Source of the DNA: an uncultured Schlesneria sp.
GTDB lineage: Bacteria; Planctomycetota; Planctomycetia; Planctomycetales; Planctomycetaceae
DNA: 35,257 nucleotides
Direction of reading: 5' to 3'
NCBI GenBank assembly: GCA_903834925.1
Contig: CAILLA010000213.1
Coordinates: 1 to 35,257, forward strand
How positions within the stretch are numbered: position 1 is the stretch's first letter; every line of letters starts with the position of its first letter. Positions 1 through 6,830 of the stretch are shown here, in pieces. Position numbers and translations under genes: made by a program. Under the pieces are notes generated by a model. It saw nothing but the letters and a program-made list of their open reading frames with translations, was not told the DNA's origin and ran no database searches.

Positions 1-52
1 CGCTCAACGGTGGCGAAGGCGCTCAACGGTGGCGAAGGCGCTCAACGGTGGC
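1..52. repeat. 19-nt tandem repeat array (left window end)
   Basis: Two full copies (1-19 and 20-38) and 14 nt of a third (39-52) of the unit CGCTCAACGGTGGCGAAGG. The array is cut by the window edge, so its true length is unknown. The core CGAAGG-C-GCTCAA recurs, with one change, on the opposite strand in the array at the right end of the window. A degenerate copy of part of the unit (GGTGCTCAA) lies near 106-114. The unit length is not a multiple of three and there are no spacers, so neither a coding repeat nor a CRISPR is likely. Confidence 0.9.
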
Positions 53-361
53 TGTTTGTTGTTGGAAAAATAGGAATAATACGACTTATAGGACTTATTG
101 CCGAGGTGCTCAACCGGCGTCTTTTCAAGGGGGCGCAACTGTGAACTTGGTCGGAGATATTGCCGACTGAGATGTAGTGGTTGCCCGCACAAAGCCTATG
201 AGTTGCATTGAATGGTCGAAGCGGTTCGAACTTTCGATCGAACTTCGTGGGTGATTCGATGCAGGCACAGTGGCTGTGGTGCTCGCTTCTCTTCGAGGTG
301 CGGTTAAACTTATGCCTGACCCCAGAACAAACGGCTCCCGAATTCAATTGGAGTTTTGAAA
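53..361. other. Intergenic region upstream of the HD hydrolase gene
   Basis: No gene is supported here; the reading frames present are short and have no convincing start site. It holds an AT-rich stretch with short repeats of an ACTTAT-type motif (about 80-100), a degenerate copy of the end-repeat core, and an imperfect inverted repeat at 217-247 (arms GTTCGA/TCGAAC flanked by CGAA/TTCG). The promoter of the downstream gene should be here, but I could not pick a good -35/-10 pair. Confidence 0.5.
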
Positions 362-934
362 ATGTCTCGTGATGATGATCTTGCTTTGCTGCATCGCTAT
401 ACCGATAGCGAAAGTCTGATCAAACATATGCTCGCCGTTGAGGCGGCGTGTCGGGCGTATGCTCGCAAGTTTGGTGAGGACGAGGCGAAATGGGGGACGG
501 TTGGTCTGCTGCATGACTTTGACTATCAGCGCTGGCCAGACCCGCCAGATCATCCGCTGCAAGGAGCCGCGATTTTAAAAGAGCACGGCTATTCCGACGA
601 AGTGATCTATGCGATCAAGTCGCATGCCGACTATCTGACCGACTGTCCGCGAGTCGCGTTGCTCGATAAGACGTTGTATGCCTGCGACGAATTATGCGGC
701 TTCATTACAGCCTGTGCCCTGGTTCGACCCGGTCGACTGGAAGGGCTGACACCTTCGAGCGTCAAAAAGAAATTGAAGCAACTGTCGTTTGCCGCTTCGA
801 TCCATCGGGATGATATCACCAGTGGTGCCAAAGATCTGGGCGTCGATTTGGATGAGCACATCGCATTCTGTATTGCGGCATTGCAACCGATTGCCTCAGA
901 ACTTGGATTGCTGCCTGAGACTCAGGCAGATTGA
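362..934 (+). CDS. HD-superfamily hydrolase (COG2316-like)
   Basis: A 190-aa soluble protein of the HD metal-dependent phosphohydrolase superfamily. The metal-site pattern is visible: His22, the HD pair His51-Asp52 in GLLHDFDY, His64, His88 in IKSHADY and Asp109 in ACDEL. This order matches small stand-alone HD proteins annotated as predicted HD-superfamily hydrolases; such proteins usually cleave nucleotide phosphates, but the substrate cannot be read from the sequence. I chose the ATG at 362 because GGAG lies 8 nt upstream; an in-frame TTG at 356 is too close to that site. The gene stands alone with about 155 nt to the next gene on the same strand. A 6-bp GC hairpin followed by TTT at 1039-1057 could be a weak terminator. 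The family call is firm and the reaction is unknown. Confidence 0.85.
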   Translation: MSRDDDLALLHRYTDSESLIKHMLAVEAACRAYARKFGEDEAKWGTVGLLHDFDYQRWPDPPDHPLQGAAILKEHGYSDEVIYAIKSHADYLTDCPRVALLDKTLYACDELCGFITACALVRPGRLEGLTPSSVKKKLKQLSFAASIHRDDITSGAKDLGVDLDEHIAFCIAALQPIASELGLLPETQAD

Positions 935-1090
935 AGGCCGGGATGCGGGTCACTGATTCTGAAATTTCGGGTCTGGTCAGGCCGGAATCGTCAGATTGGG
1001 GTTGGCCCAATTTGGGTCGAAAACTATAGTCCGCTTCCGCAGGCGGCGGCCTGCTTTCGACCCTTACACGCCAGAGCATGGAGGCACCGC

Positions 1091-2017
1091 GTGGACAAGA
1101 TTCTTGTAGCTGGAATTAATACGGTTGTTGGAGCCAATCTGGCCGAGGCTCTGTCGAGCCAGCATTCCGTGGTTGGCGTTTCGTTCGATGGCAAAGTCGA
1201 TCTGCCAACCTGTAGCGTGGAATCAGAAACTCCTCGTAAACCGGGTGCCGTCCTCGAATACTTGCAACGCACACAACCAAATCGAATTGTGCTCTGTGGA
1301 GCAGGAGCCGAATCGAGCTGGGACGAGAGCCGACGTCCTCAGGCTTCCGATGTTACTTTGGCCAAATTGTGGATCGATGCCGCTCATGAAGCGGGTTGTC
1401 GACTGACGCTGATTTCGTCAGACGCGATCTTCACTGGTCCCTGGATGTTTCACGCGGAAAACAGCCATTCGCTGTGCCCAAGTACTGAAGCCAATTTGCT
1501 GAAGCAAATTGAACAGCATGCCGCAGACAAATCCGCTGACACATTGATTGTTCGGACGCATGCGATCGGATGGAATCCTGGTTCCAACCATGGCTGGCTT
1601 GAAACGTTGCTGACGGAATTGGAACGTGGCACGATCGGATCAGTCGACTTTGCTCGACATGGGACTCCGATGCTCGCTACCGATCTGGCCGACATCCTGG
1701 ACAAGAGTTGGGAATCGGGTCTTGTCGGAATCCATCATATCGGTGGAGCCGAACGAATCAGTCCTCGCAAGTTTGCCATGCGACTGGCCGGTCATTTCCG
1801 ACTGGCAACGCCCGCCTCGCCGATTGCTGGATCACTCGCTGATCGTACCTGTGGCTTCGGCTGTGGCGAGACATCGCTGCAAACACGAAAAATCCGACGT
1901 GCCTTGGGAATCCCGCTGCCACTGCTGGACGAAAGCCTCGATCGTCTCTACCAGCAACATTTGAACGGCTATCGAGCGCAACTAAGCGGCCACGCCACAG
2001 CCAGCCGCGTCGCCTAA
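1091..2017 (+). CDS. RmlD-like SDR-family NAD(P)-binding protein
   Basis: A 308-aa protein of the extended short-chain dehydrogenase type, closest in layout to dTDP-4-dehydrorhamnose reductase (RmlD) and other sugar-nucleotide-binding proteins. The N-terminus gives the beta strand plus the Gly motif (ILVAGINTVVGANL, residues 4-17), and the ISSDAIFTGPW segment corresponds to the RmlD STDYVFDG region. The usual YxxxK catalytic pair is altered: in the matching stretch (TEANLLKQ) the Lys is kept but Ala stands where Tyr should be. It may therefore bind a nucleotide sugar without acting as a normal reductase, or my alignment of this short motif may be off. The start is GTG at 1091, decided by a GGAGG site at 1080-1084 with 6 nt spacing. 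No lipopolysaccharide genes are adjacent. Confidence 0.75.
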   Translation: MDKILVAGINTVVGANLAEALSSQHSVVGVSFDGKVDLPTCSVESETPRKPGAVLEYLQRTQPNRIVLCGAGAESSWDESRRPQASDVTLAKLWIDAAHEAGCRLTLISSDAIFTGPWMFHAENSHSLCPSTEANLLKQIEQHAADKSADTLIVRTHAIGWNPGSNHGWLETLLTELERGTIGSVDFARHGTPMLATDLADILDKSWESGLVGIHHIGGAERISPRKFAMRLAGHFRLATPASPIAGSLADRTCGFGCGETSLQTRKIRRALGIPLPLLDESLDRLYQQHLNGYRAQLSGHATASRVA

Positions 2018-2032
2018 CCGGCACAGCCGGTT
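2016..2032 (+). terminator. Short GC hairpin overlapping the SDR stop codon
   Basis: AACCGGC-ACA-GCCGGTT forms a perfect 7-bp stem with a 3-nt loop. It begins inside the TAA stop of the preceding gene. No long U-run follows, so termination is likely completed by the stronger hairpin at 2174-2200. Confidence 0.4.
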
Positions 2033-2142
2033 CATGCGCGTCGGAAGACGGGTTTAGAATAGGAATATCGTTTTCGCGTTGACGGGGAGGGTGAAGATCC
2101 ATCGAACTTGGCCGCGTGAGTCAGGCGTGTACTTGTCTGACT

Positions 2143-2264
2143 CGTAGCGGCGGCTTCCAGCCACTGAGAAAGTAAGAAGGCACTCTGGGAGTGCCTTCTT
2201 CTATTTTTCAAGGTTTTGATTTCGCACGGTGTCTACTTATCGGCGGCTGGAAGCCGACGCTACG
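2143..2264. mobile_element. MITE-like element with 20-bp terminal inverted repeats
   Basis: The left arm CGTAGCGGCGGCTTCCAGCC (2143-2162) and the right arm GGCTGGAAGCCGACGCTACG (2245-2264) are reverse complements with one mismatch. The 122-bp unit encodes nothing and encloses a perfect 12-bp terminator stem. The arm core GGCTTCCAGCC also occurs as compact palindromes in two other intergenic gaps (18369-18385 and 32418-32432). I saw no clear target-site duplication. It could be a non-autonomous mobile element or a dispersed structured intergenic repeat. Confidence 0.5.
2174..2209 (+). terminator. Rho-independent terminator
   Basis: AAGAAGGCACTC-TGG-GAGTGCCTTCTT is a perfect 12-bp stem with a 3-nt loop (2174-2200), followed by CTATTTTTC. 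Its orientation fits termination of the SDR gene on the + strand. The reverse strand lacks an equally good U-tract. Confidence 0.8.
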
Positions 2265-2353
2265 TAAAATGCGCCTCACTGAATTGGCCGTGAGCCGGTT
2301 CAAGAGCGCGTAATTGCGGGTTCAATTCTTCAAACAACTTTGGAATCAAAGAC

Positions 2354-2770
2354 TCATATTTTTCCACCGTTTACGATTGCGGCACCTAACAAGCTTGCAA
2401 TAGCGATCAGCGAGATCAGCGTCATCAGACCGCCGAGAATCATGCCAAACCAGGCACGTCCGGAACCCGAAAGATCAGGATCTTTCTTGATTGCTTTGAG
2501 TGCGATGATTCCACAAACAAGGGCTCCGATGGCGAAGGGCAAACCGCAAATGGGCACGATACCGAACAGCGCCAGATAACCCGCCAGGATCGCGGATATC
2601 GGGCGTCCGACCGGGGTCAATATCCGATCGAGACTCGACGGACTATTGTCAGAAGCTTGTCTGCGTCCATCGAGAAACATCTCGCAATGACGACATTTGA
2701 TTGCCACGGTTCGAATTTGTTCGTGGCAGAAGGGACAGGGTTTCATCTCGTCGGTGGATTCGGCGGACAT
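2354..2770 (-). CDS. Zinc-ribbon protein with two membrane segments
   Basis: A 138-aa protein. The N-terminus has a four-Cys zinc ribbon (CPFC...CRHC, about residues 11-30), followed by a linker and two hydrophobic segments (about residues 55-92 and 106-132, the first split by a Pro/Gly turn). The C-terminal part resembles DUF4190-type small membrane proteins, found in many bacteria without a known role. I chose the ATG at 2770; an in-frame TTG at 2788 would overlap the end of lipA. With the ATG the gene begins 14 nt after the lipA stop on the same strand, so it is probably the last gene of the lipB-lipA transcript. That does not by itself imply a lipoate role. Confidence 0.75.
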   Translation of the reverse strand: MSAESTDEMKPCPFCHEQIRTVAIKCRHCEMFLDGRRQASDNSPSSLDRILTPVGRPISAILAGYLALFGIVPICGLPFAIGALVCGIIALKAIKKDPDLSGSGRAWFGMILGGLMTLISLIAIASLLGAAIVNGGKI

Positions 2771-2784
2771 TTCGTAAATCCATT

Positions 2785-3693
2785 TCAAACGTGAAGGACG
2801 TCCGCCATTTCGCCTGCATGATAACTCGACCGAACAAACGGGCCGCTGGCGACCATGCTGAATCCGAGTCGTCGCATCTGTTCTCCGATCTCGTCGAACT
2901 CTTCCGGTGGAACATAACGCTCTACTGGTAAATGTTGGGCAGTCGGTTGCAGGTATTGGCCCAGCGTCAGCATGTCGACACCAACCGCTCGCAGGTCGGA
3001 ACAGACTTCGAGTAGCTCCTCGCGTGTCTCGCCTAAACCGAGCATCAGGCCGCTCTTCGTCGGCATTTCGGGGGCTTCGTCCTTGATCTGTTGTAGCAGA
3101 TCAAGCGTACGGCGGTAATCAGCGTTTCGGCGGACCCGGTCGTACAACCGAGGGACCGTCTCGGTATTGTGATTGAAAACATCTGGCCGTGACTGGATAA
3201 CTCGTGAAATCGCGTTGCGATTACCGCGAAAATCCGGAGTCAGAACTTCCACCTTGGCGCCAGTTCGCTCGCGCACGGCACGAACGCATTCGTAGAAATG
3301 GTCAGCGCCTCCATCCGGAAGATCGTCCCGAGTTACGGACGTGATCACAACGTACTTTAAGCCCAATCGTTCTGCTGCCTCGGCAACGCGACCCGGTTCG
3401 TCGAGTTCGACTGTTTCCGTCTTTCCCTTCAAGACCGAACAGAAACCACAAGGACGAGTGCAGACATTTCCCAGAATCATGAATGTCGCGGTCTTCTGTG
3501 ACCAGCATTCTGTCTGATTCGGGCACTTGGCACTTTCACAAACCGTTTCCAGTTTGAGGTCCGCAATCACATTGGTGGTAAACTGCATCCCCGCCTGAGG
3601 CAGCGGCCGTTTCAACCACTTGGGAAGCCGTTGCCGAGTCGGCGCAGAATCCTGACCATCATTAGAAATTATCGGCAAAAGTTCCGCCGTCAT
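2785..3693 (-). CDS. lipA: Lipoyl synthase LipA
   Basis: This radical-SAM enzyme inserts two sulfurs into protein-bound octanoyl groups to make lipoyl cofactors of 2-oxoacid dehydrogenases and the glycine cleavage H protein. The 302-aa product has both cluster motifs: the auxiliary-cluster CX4CX5C (Cys52, Cys57, Cys63 in CESAKCPNQTEC) and the radical-SAM CX3CX2C (Cys78, Cys82, Cys85 in CTRPCGFC). The C-terminal RSSY motif that supplies the Ser ligand is also present (VRSSYHAG). The length is normal. I took the ATG at 3693; a TTG at 3711 lies in frame. There is no clear Shine-Dalgarno sequence. The leader just before the ATG is a 26-bp tandem duplication. The neighbours lipB upstream and a zinc-ribbon gene downstream suggest one transcript. 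Confidence 0.97.
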   Translation of the reverse strand: MTAELLPIISNDGQDSAPTRQRLPKWLKRPLPQAGMQFTTNVIADLKLETVCESAKCPNQTECWSQKTATFMILGNVCTRPCGFCSVLKGKTETVELDEPGRVAEAAERLGLKYVVITSVTRDDLPDGGADHFYECVRAVRERTGAKVEVLTPDFRGNRNAISRVIQSRPDVFNHNTETVPRLYDRVRRNADYRRTLDLLQQIKDEAPEMPTKSGLMLGLGETREELLEVCSDLRAVGVDMLTLGQYLQPTAQHLPVERYVPPEEFDEIGEQMRRLGFSMVASGPFVRSSYHAGEMADVLHV

Positions 3694-3743
3694 TTTTACT
3701 GCTCGCGTCAATGAATGTTTTTTAATGCTCGCGTTAATGAATG
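3692..3743 (-). repeat. 26-bp tandem duplication in the lipA leader
   Basis: Two adjacent 26-bp copies (3718-3743 and 3692-3717) match at 23 of 26 positions. Each has CATTCATT, then A or G, then ACGCGAGCA, then an A-run when read on the lipA strand. The second copy runs directly into the lipA start codon. Possible roles are a duplicated operator or a duplicated A-rich translation enhancer; it may also be a neutral slip. Confidence 0.8.
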
Positions 3744-3894
3744 AGATTTATCTCAGGCACGTTTCCGCGGGCTACGTTAATTAGTGCTCGATGGTTGTTG
3801 AGGGTTTTAAGGCATGTTTCGGTGTTTCATTCTCGGGTTCGCTACCAGTGGATTTTAGCCGAAACGCAAGATTAGACCATTTCGATTCTGAGTG

Positions 3895-4641
3895 TCAGGC
3901 ATACACGTACACCTTTCGGGTTGTGCGGTGCAAAAGCGGATGTCCTGTGTAAACGTGGTATCCGTCGTAGCCCAGAGCGCTGGCGACGTTTCTGATCAAG
4001 GCTTCTCGAACGGTGGACATGGCCGTGGGGCGAGTTCGCTGTGAGGCGAGCGACGTAACTTTGACGTCGGAACGGGTCCATCGTACGAGATCGAGTGCTT
4101 CTTGAGGGAGCGAAACGTTGACGTAGAACCCGCCGTATGACACCCAGTCTCGTACCGAGGCTCCGATGAAGGCGAATTGGCCGCAACGGCACATCGCACC
4201 GGGAACAGCGGATGCGGGTTCGGCAGGGACTTTTAAGTCGGCGGCCGTTGCAACCAAGGCAGTTTCCAGTGCCGTTCGAAAGTCGAGTACACCAAGCCCT
4301 AATCGGTCCAGCGGTACGATGACGTAGACAGCCAGTTGACCGGGGACGTGAACGAAAGTCGCTCCGCCCCGATTTAGCCAGCGGACATCCATCTTTCTTG
4401 CGATCAACTCTTCCGATTCGACAAGTACGTCTGCAAAACTTCCTTCGCGTCCAATGGTGACCGAAGGGGGATGCTCGCAAACCAGGATCGCCCCGTGGGA
4501 ATCCGTTCTCGAAGCAATATCGCTGCGAAGTCGTTCTTGCAGTTCTTTTGACGAATCAAGAACAACCGTTCCCAGCAGAAATACGTCGAGCGAAGACGAT
4601 GTCTGCGAATGGTTTACGCGATCAGTCAAAGGGGCGTTCAT
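3895..4641 (-). CDS. lipB: LipB-family octanoyltransferase homologue lacking catalytic Cys and Lys
   Basis: LipB normally transfers octanoyl from acyl-carrier protein to lipoyl domains through a Cys thioester, with a conserved Lys nearby. This 248-aa protein keeps the fold signatures: EHPPSVTIGREG (56-67), NRGGATFVHVPGQL (90-103) and the VTSL motif (195-198). The key positions differ. The segment matching the family's PCG...VTSL reads LVRWTRSDVKVTSL (185-198), putting Trp188 at the Cys. The segment matching GKKIASLG reads CGQFAFIG (153-160), putting Gln155 at the Lys. The usual HG in the HGPGQ motif is HV. A CxC pair (Cys151, Cys153) sits next to the lost Lys. It lies upstream of lipA on the same strand, about 200 nt away. 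It may be inactive, regulatory, or use another residue. The ATG at 4641 has no clear Shine-Dalgarno sequence. Confidence 0.85.
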   Translation of the reverse strand: MNAPLTDRVNHSQTSSSLDVFLLGTVVLDSSKELQERLRSDIASRTDSHGAILVCEHPPSVTIGREGSFADVLVESEELIARKMDVRWLNRGGATFVHVPGQLAVYVIVPLDRLGLGVLDFRTALETALVATAADLKVPAEPASAVPGAMCRCGQFAFIGASVRDWVSYGGFYVNVSLPQEALDLVRWTRSDVKVTSLASQRTRPTAMSTVREALIRNVASALGYDGYHVYTGHPLLHRTTRKVYVYA

Positions 4642-4949
4642 GAAATCGAGTCAATGCAACAGAGCTACGGTCAAATACGGCACTCTAACAGTCTACAGCA
4701 GTCGTCCAGGTCCCGCCAATACAGGGAATTATTGCTGGCAGCGTTGACACTTGTCGGATGAAATCTCGACATATTCCATTGATTTGTCAGGGATTGAGAC
4801 TTGAGTCTTTCGCCGCGCTTCGTTGTGATCTCTGGAGAGATTTCCGTTCTGATGATATTGCCGATGTGTCACTGCGGTGAGGGGATACTTAAAATGCCGT
4901 ATCGATTTGCGAATTTGTGGGGACCTGCCCACTCATCGGGGTTCGTGTC
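4642..4949. other. Divergent intergenic region, lipB / Tat-exported protein
   Basis: No gene is supported. The region must hold promoters for the leftward lipB transcript and the rightward gene at 4950. A TTGACA hexamer at 4744-4749 could be a rightward -35 element, but the best TATAAT-like sequence (CATATT at 4770-4775) is 20 nt away, so I do not call a promoter. No repeat or strong hairpin was seen. Confidence 0.4.
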
Positions 4950-6245
4950 ATGAATCAGTTTCCATCTGAAATCAGCCGACGATCATTTCTGGGGGCGACC
5001 GCAGCTGGAATTGCTTCAGCTGGCTTTGCTTTCGGAGCGGATCAGCCAGGTGTTGCTGGGGGGATCGCGGAGACTACCGTGAAACGGAAACCGCGAATTG
5101 CGGCGATCAATTCCGTTTATCGGTTAAAATCGCACGCTTACCATATCGCCGGCCGGTTCATTCACGGTTACACGCGAAACGGGTTTCATCATCAGCCTCC
5201 GTTCGAACTTGTTCGGATGTGGAATCACCAGCAGCCGGTCGCGGACCTGGGTCCCAGCGTTTGCGATCAACACGGAATCGAACTCTGCAAGACGATTTCA
5301 CAGGCGCTAGGGGAGAAGCAGGGACTCGACATCGACGGGATACTGCTCATCATCGAACATGGCGATTATCCCAAGAACGAGCGAAATCAAGTCCTTTATC
5401 CTCGCTATGAGTTCTTCGAACAGATAGTTGAAGTCTTCAAGAAGACGGGATCCACGGCACCGATTTTTGTGGATAAACATCTGTCGTACGATCACAAGCT
5501 CGCCAAAAAGATGGTGCAAACCTCGCGTGACATGAAGTTTGGGCTAATGGCGGGTTCGTCACTTCCCGTGACCTGGCGTCGCCCTGAGATTGAACCGACA
5601 TTGGGAACCCCGTTTAAAGAGGGGCTTGTCTGTTTCGGTTACGAAGGGAAAGCGGTTGAGATTTACCTGTTCCATGCACTTGAGGTCTTGCAATGCATGC
5701 TGGAACGTCGCAAGGGGGGCGAGACCGGCGTGAAGTCTGTCGAGTTTCTCGAGGGAAATGCAGTCTGGGAAGCGGGGGATGAAGAACGCTGGTCCTGGCG
5801 GTTGCTGGATGCCGCACTGGCTCGTTGTCCCAGTAAGAACACAGGCCCAATTCGCGAGAATGTGTTGACGCCTCAGGCGTTGTTGATCGAGTACGAAGAT
5901 GGAACTCGCGGGGCGATTTTGAACTTATTCGAGCAAACGTCCGATTTCGGCTTTGCAGCGAACATCGAGGGATGGTCTGAAACATTATCAAGCTGTTTCT
6001 ATCTGCCGGCCCCGCCGGGTGCCCGATTTTTTGACCCGTTGACTTATAATATTGAGAAGTTTTTTGCTTCGGGAACTCCACCGTACCCCGTCGAACGAAC
6101 GTTGCTTACCAGCACGATGACCGATCTGGCCATGTTGTCACTGCATGAGGGAAGCCGAGTCGTGACCGATCCCGCATTGAAGGTGAAGTACGCAGCACCG
6201 AAGGACAGCGGATTCTTCCGGGGTCCAATTGTCGATGCCGGGTGA
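4950..6245 (+). CDS. Tat-exported protein of unknown function, distant Gfo/Idh-like pattern
   Basis: A 431-aa protein with a twin-arginine signal (ISRRSFLGATAAG at residues 8-20, hydrophobic stretch, then about residue 32 cleavage), so it is expected in the periplasm folded. After the signal the pattern is alternating beta/alpha: IDGILLIIEHGDYP, APIFVDKHLSYDHKLAKKMV, GLMAGSSLPVTWR. The FVDKHLSYD and HGDYP stretches recall the second half of the Rossmann domain of Gfo/Idh/MocA oxidoreductases, common in Planctomycetes as Tat-exported forms, but the N-terminal Gly motif is absent. I do not recognise a named family with confidence. The start is ATG 4950 with GGGG 8 nt upstream; an earlier in-frame start (4917) would bury the Tat signal. 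It ends towards the Nudix gene, 39 nt away, with no terminator visible between them. Confidence 0.7.
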   Translation: MNQFPSEISRRSFLGATAAGIASAGFAFGADQPGVAGGIAETTVKRKPRIAAINSVYRLKSHAYHIAGRFIHGYTRNGFHHQPPFELVRMWNHQQPVADLGPSVCDQHGIELCKTISQALGEKQGLDIDGILLIIEHGDYPKNERNQVLYPRYEFFEQIVEVFKKTGSTAPIFVDKHLSYDHKLAKKMVQTSRDMKFGLMAGSSLPVTWRRPEIEPTLGTPFKEGLVCFGYEGKAVEIYLFHALEVLQCMLERRKGGETGVKSVEFLEGNAVWEAGDEERWSWRLLDAALARCPSKNTGPIRENVLTPQALLIEYEDGTRGAILNLFEQTSDFGFAANIEGWSETLSSCFYLPAPPGARFFDPLTYNIEKFFASGTPPYPVERTLLTSTMTDLAMLSLHEGSRVVTDPALKVKYAAPKDSGFFRGPIVDAG

Positions 6246-6284
6246 CGCAGCCCAGATGAAATATCCCGCCTACTGGTCGTTTGA

Positions 6285-6830
6285 TTAAGCCAGGGCGAAT
6301 CGTTCGTTGTACCAGCGAAACAGCGATCGAAAACAGTGTGTGAAATCGTCGGGGTCGCGTTCGATCATCTCGGCGATATCGGTCAGTGGACGAAATTCGC
6401 CTGAAAGAATTTCGCCGGGATCAAAAGTGGGTGTCTGATCCGTGACGGCACGATAAAGCCCACTATGCTCGAAAGCGGTTTCTATTCCGTTCGCAGGAAA
6501 GATCCCCAGGAATTCCACCTCGGCACGCAGTCCCAGTTCTTCTTCCAGTTCGCGGACCGCAGCGGTTGCATAGTCTTCACCGGCACTTAAGTGGCCTGAC
6601 GCCGACGATGTGCATTTGAGTGGTGCTTCGTCTTTGTTCGCCGAGCGTCGATGAATCAGCAATTCACCTTTGGAATTGAACACGAAAATATGGACAGCTC
6701 GATGCAGCCAATGATTTGCGTGCACGACGGAACGTGGAGATTGAAAAAGGACACGATCTTCCTGATTGACAACATCGAACATCTCTTCGGTCATAATTCT
6801 CGCAAACTTTTGAAGCGTCGGGACAGGCAT
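6285..6830 (-). CDS. Nudix hydrolase, YfcD / IPP-isomerase-like subgroup
   Basis: A 181-aa Nudix protein. The Nudix box is complete: GHLSAGEDYATAAVRELEEELGL fits G-x5-E-x7-R-E-U-x-E-E-x-G-U and binds the catalytic divalent metal. Around it, FDVVNQEDRVL, LHRAVHIFVFNSKGELLIHRRS and CTSSASGHLSAGE are typical of YfcD-type proteins, relatives of type-1 isopentenyl-diphosphate isomerase that lack the isomerase's full active-site set. The substrate is unknown. The ATG at 6830 shares its A with the TGA stop of the upstream gene (TGATG), which suggests translational coupling. An internal ATG at 6794 (MTEEMFDVV) is closer to the usual family start and is an alternative. Confidence 0.88.
   Translation of the reverse strand: MPVPTLQKFARIMTEEMFDVVNQEDRVLFQSPRSVVHANHWLHRAVHIFVFNSKGELLIHRRSANKDEAPLKCTSSASGHLSAGEDYATAAVRELEEELGLRAEVEFLGIFPANGIETAFEHSGLYRAVTDQTPTFDPGEILSGEFRPLTDIAEMIERDPDDFTHCFRSLFRWYNERFALA

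Larger units (their letters stand above)
2018..2353. other. Convergent intergenic region with an inverted-repeat element
   Basis: It lies between two genes that end towards each other and holds no supported gene. It contains a 7-bp hairpin at the stop of the left gene, a 7-bp inverted repeat GAGTCAG/CTGACTC (2118-2124 and 2137-2143), a 122-bp element with 20-bp terminal inverted repeats (2143-2264) and a perfect terminator hairpin inside it. AGCCGGTTCA occurs both at about 2025 and at about 2293, flanking the element. Confidence 0.6.

Noticed and set aside
53-361. Small leftward genes near the left end (62 and 101 aa frames)
   Set aside because: They overlap each other and the repeats, have no Shine-Dalgarno site and low-complexity composition.
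1039-1057. Terminator after the HD hydrolase
   Set aside because: Only a 6-bp stem with a short T run; mentioned but too weak to list as a feature.
3872-4480. 202-aa Arg/Cys-rich frame on the - strand
   Set aside because: It lies inside lipB in another frame, has the biased composition of a shadow frame, and lipB is well supported by family motifs.
4744-4775. Sigma-70 promoter TTGACA...CATATT
   Set aside because: Spacing of 20 nt and a poor -10 element; not enough to call.
5614-6081. 155-aa - strand frame
   Set aside because: Antisense to the Tat-exported protein gene, with shadow-like composition.
6285-6830. True isopentenyl-diphosphate isomerase (idi)
   Set aside because: The Nudix box and surroundings fit the YfcD-like subgroup; the isomerase-specific Cys/Glu pattern is not complete.
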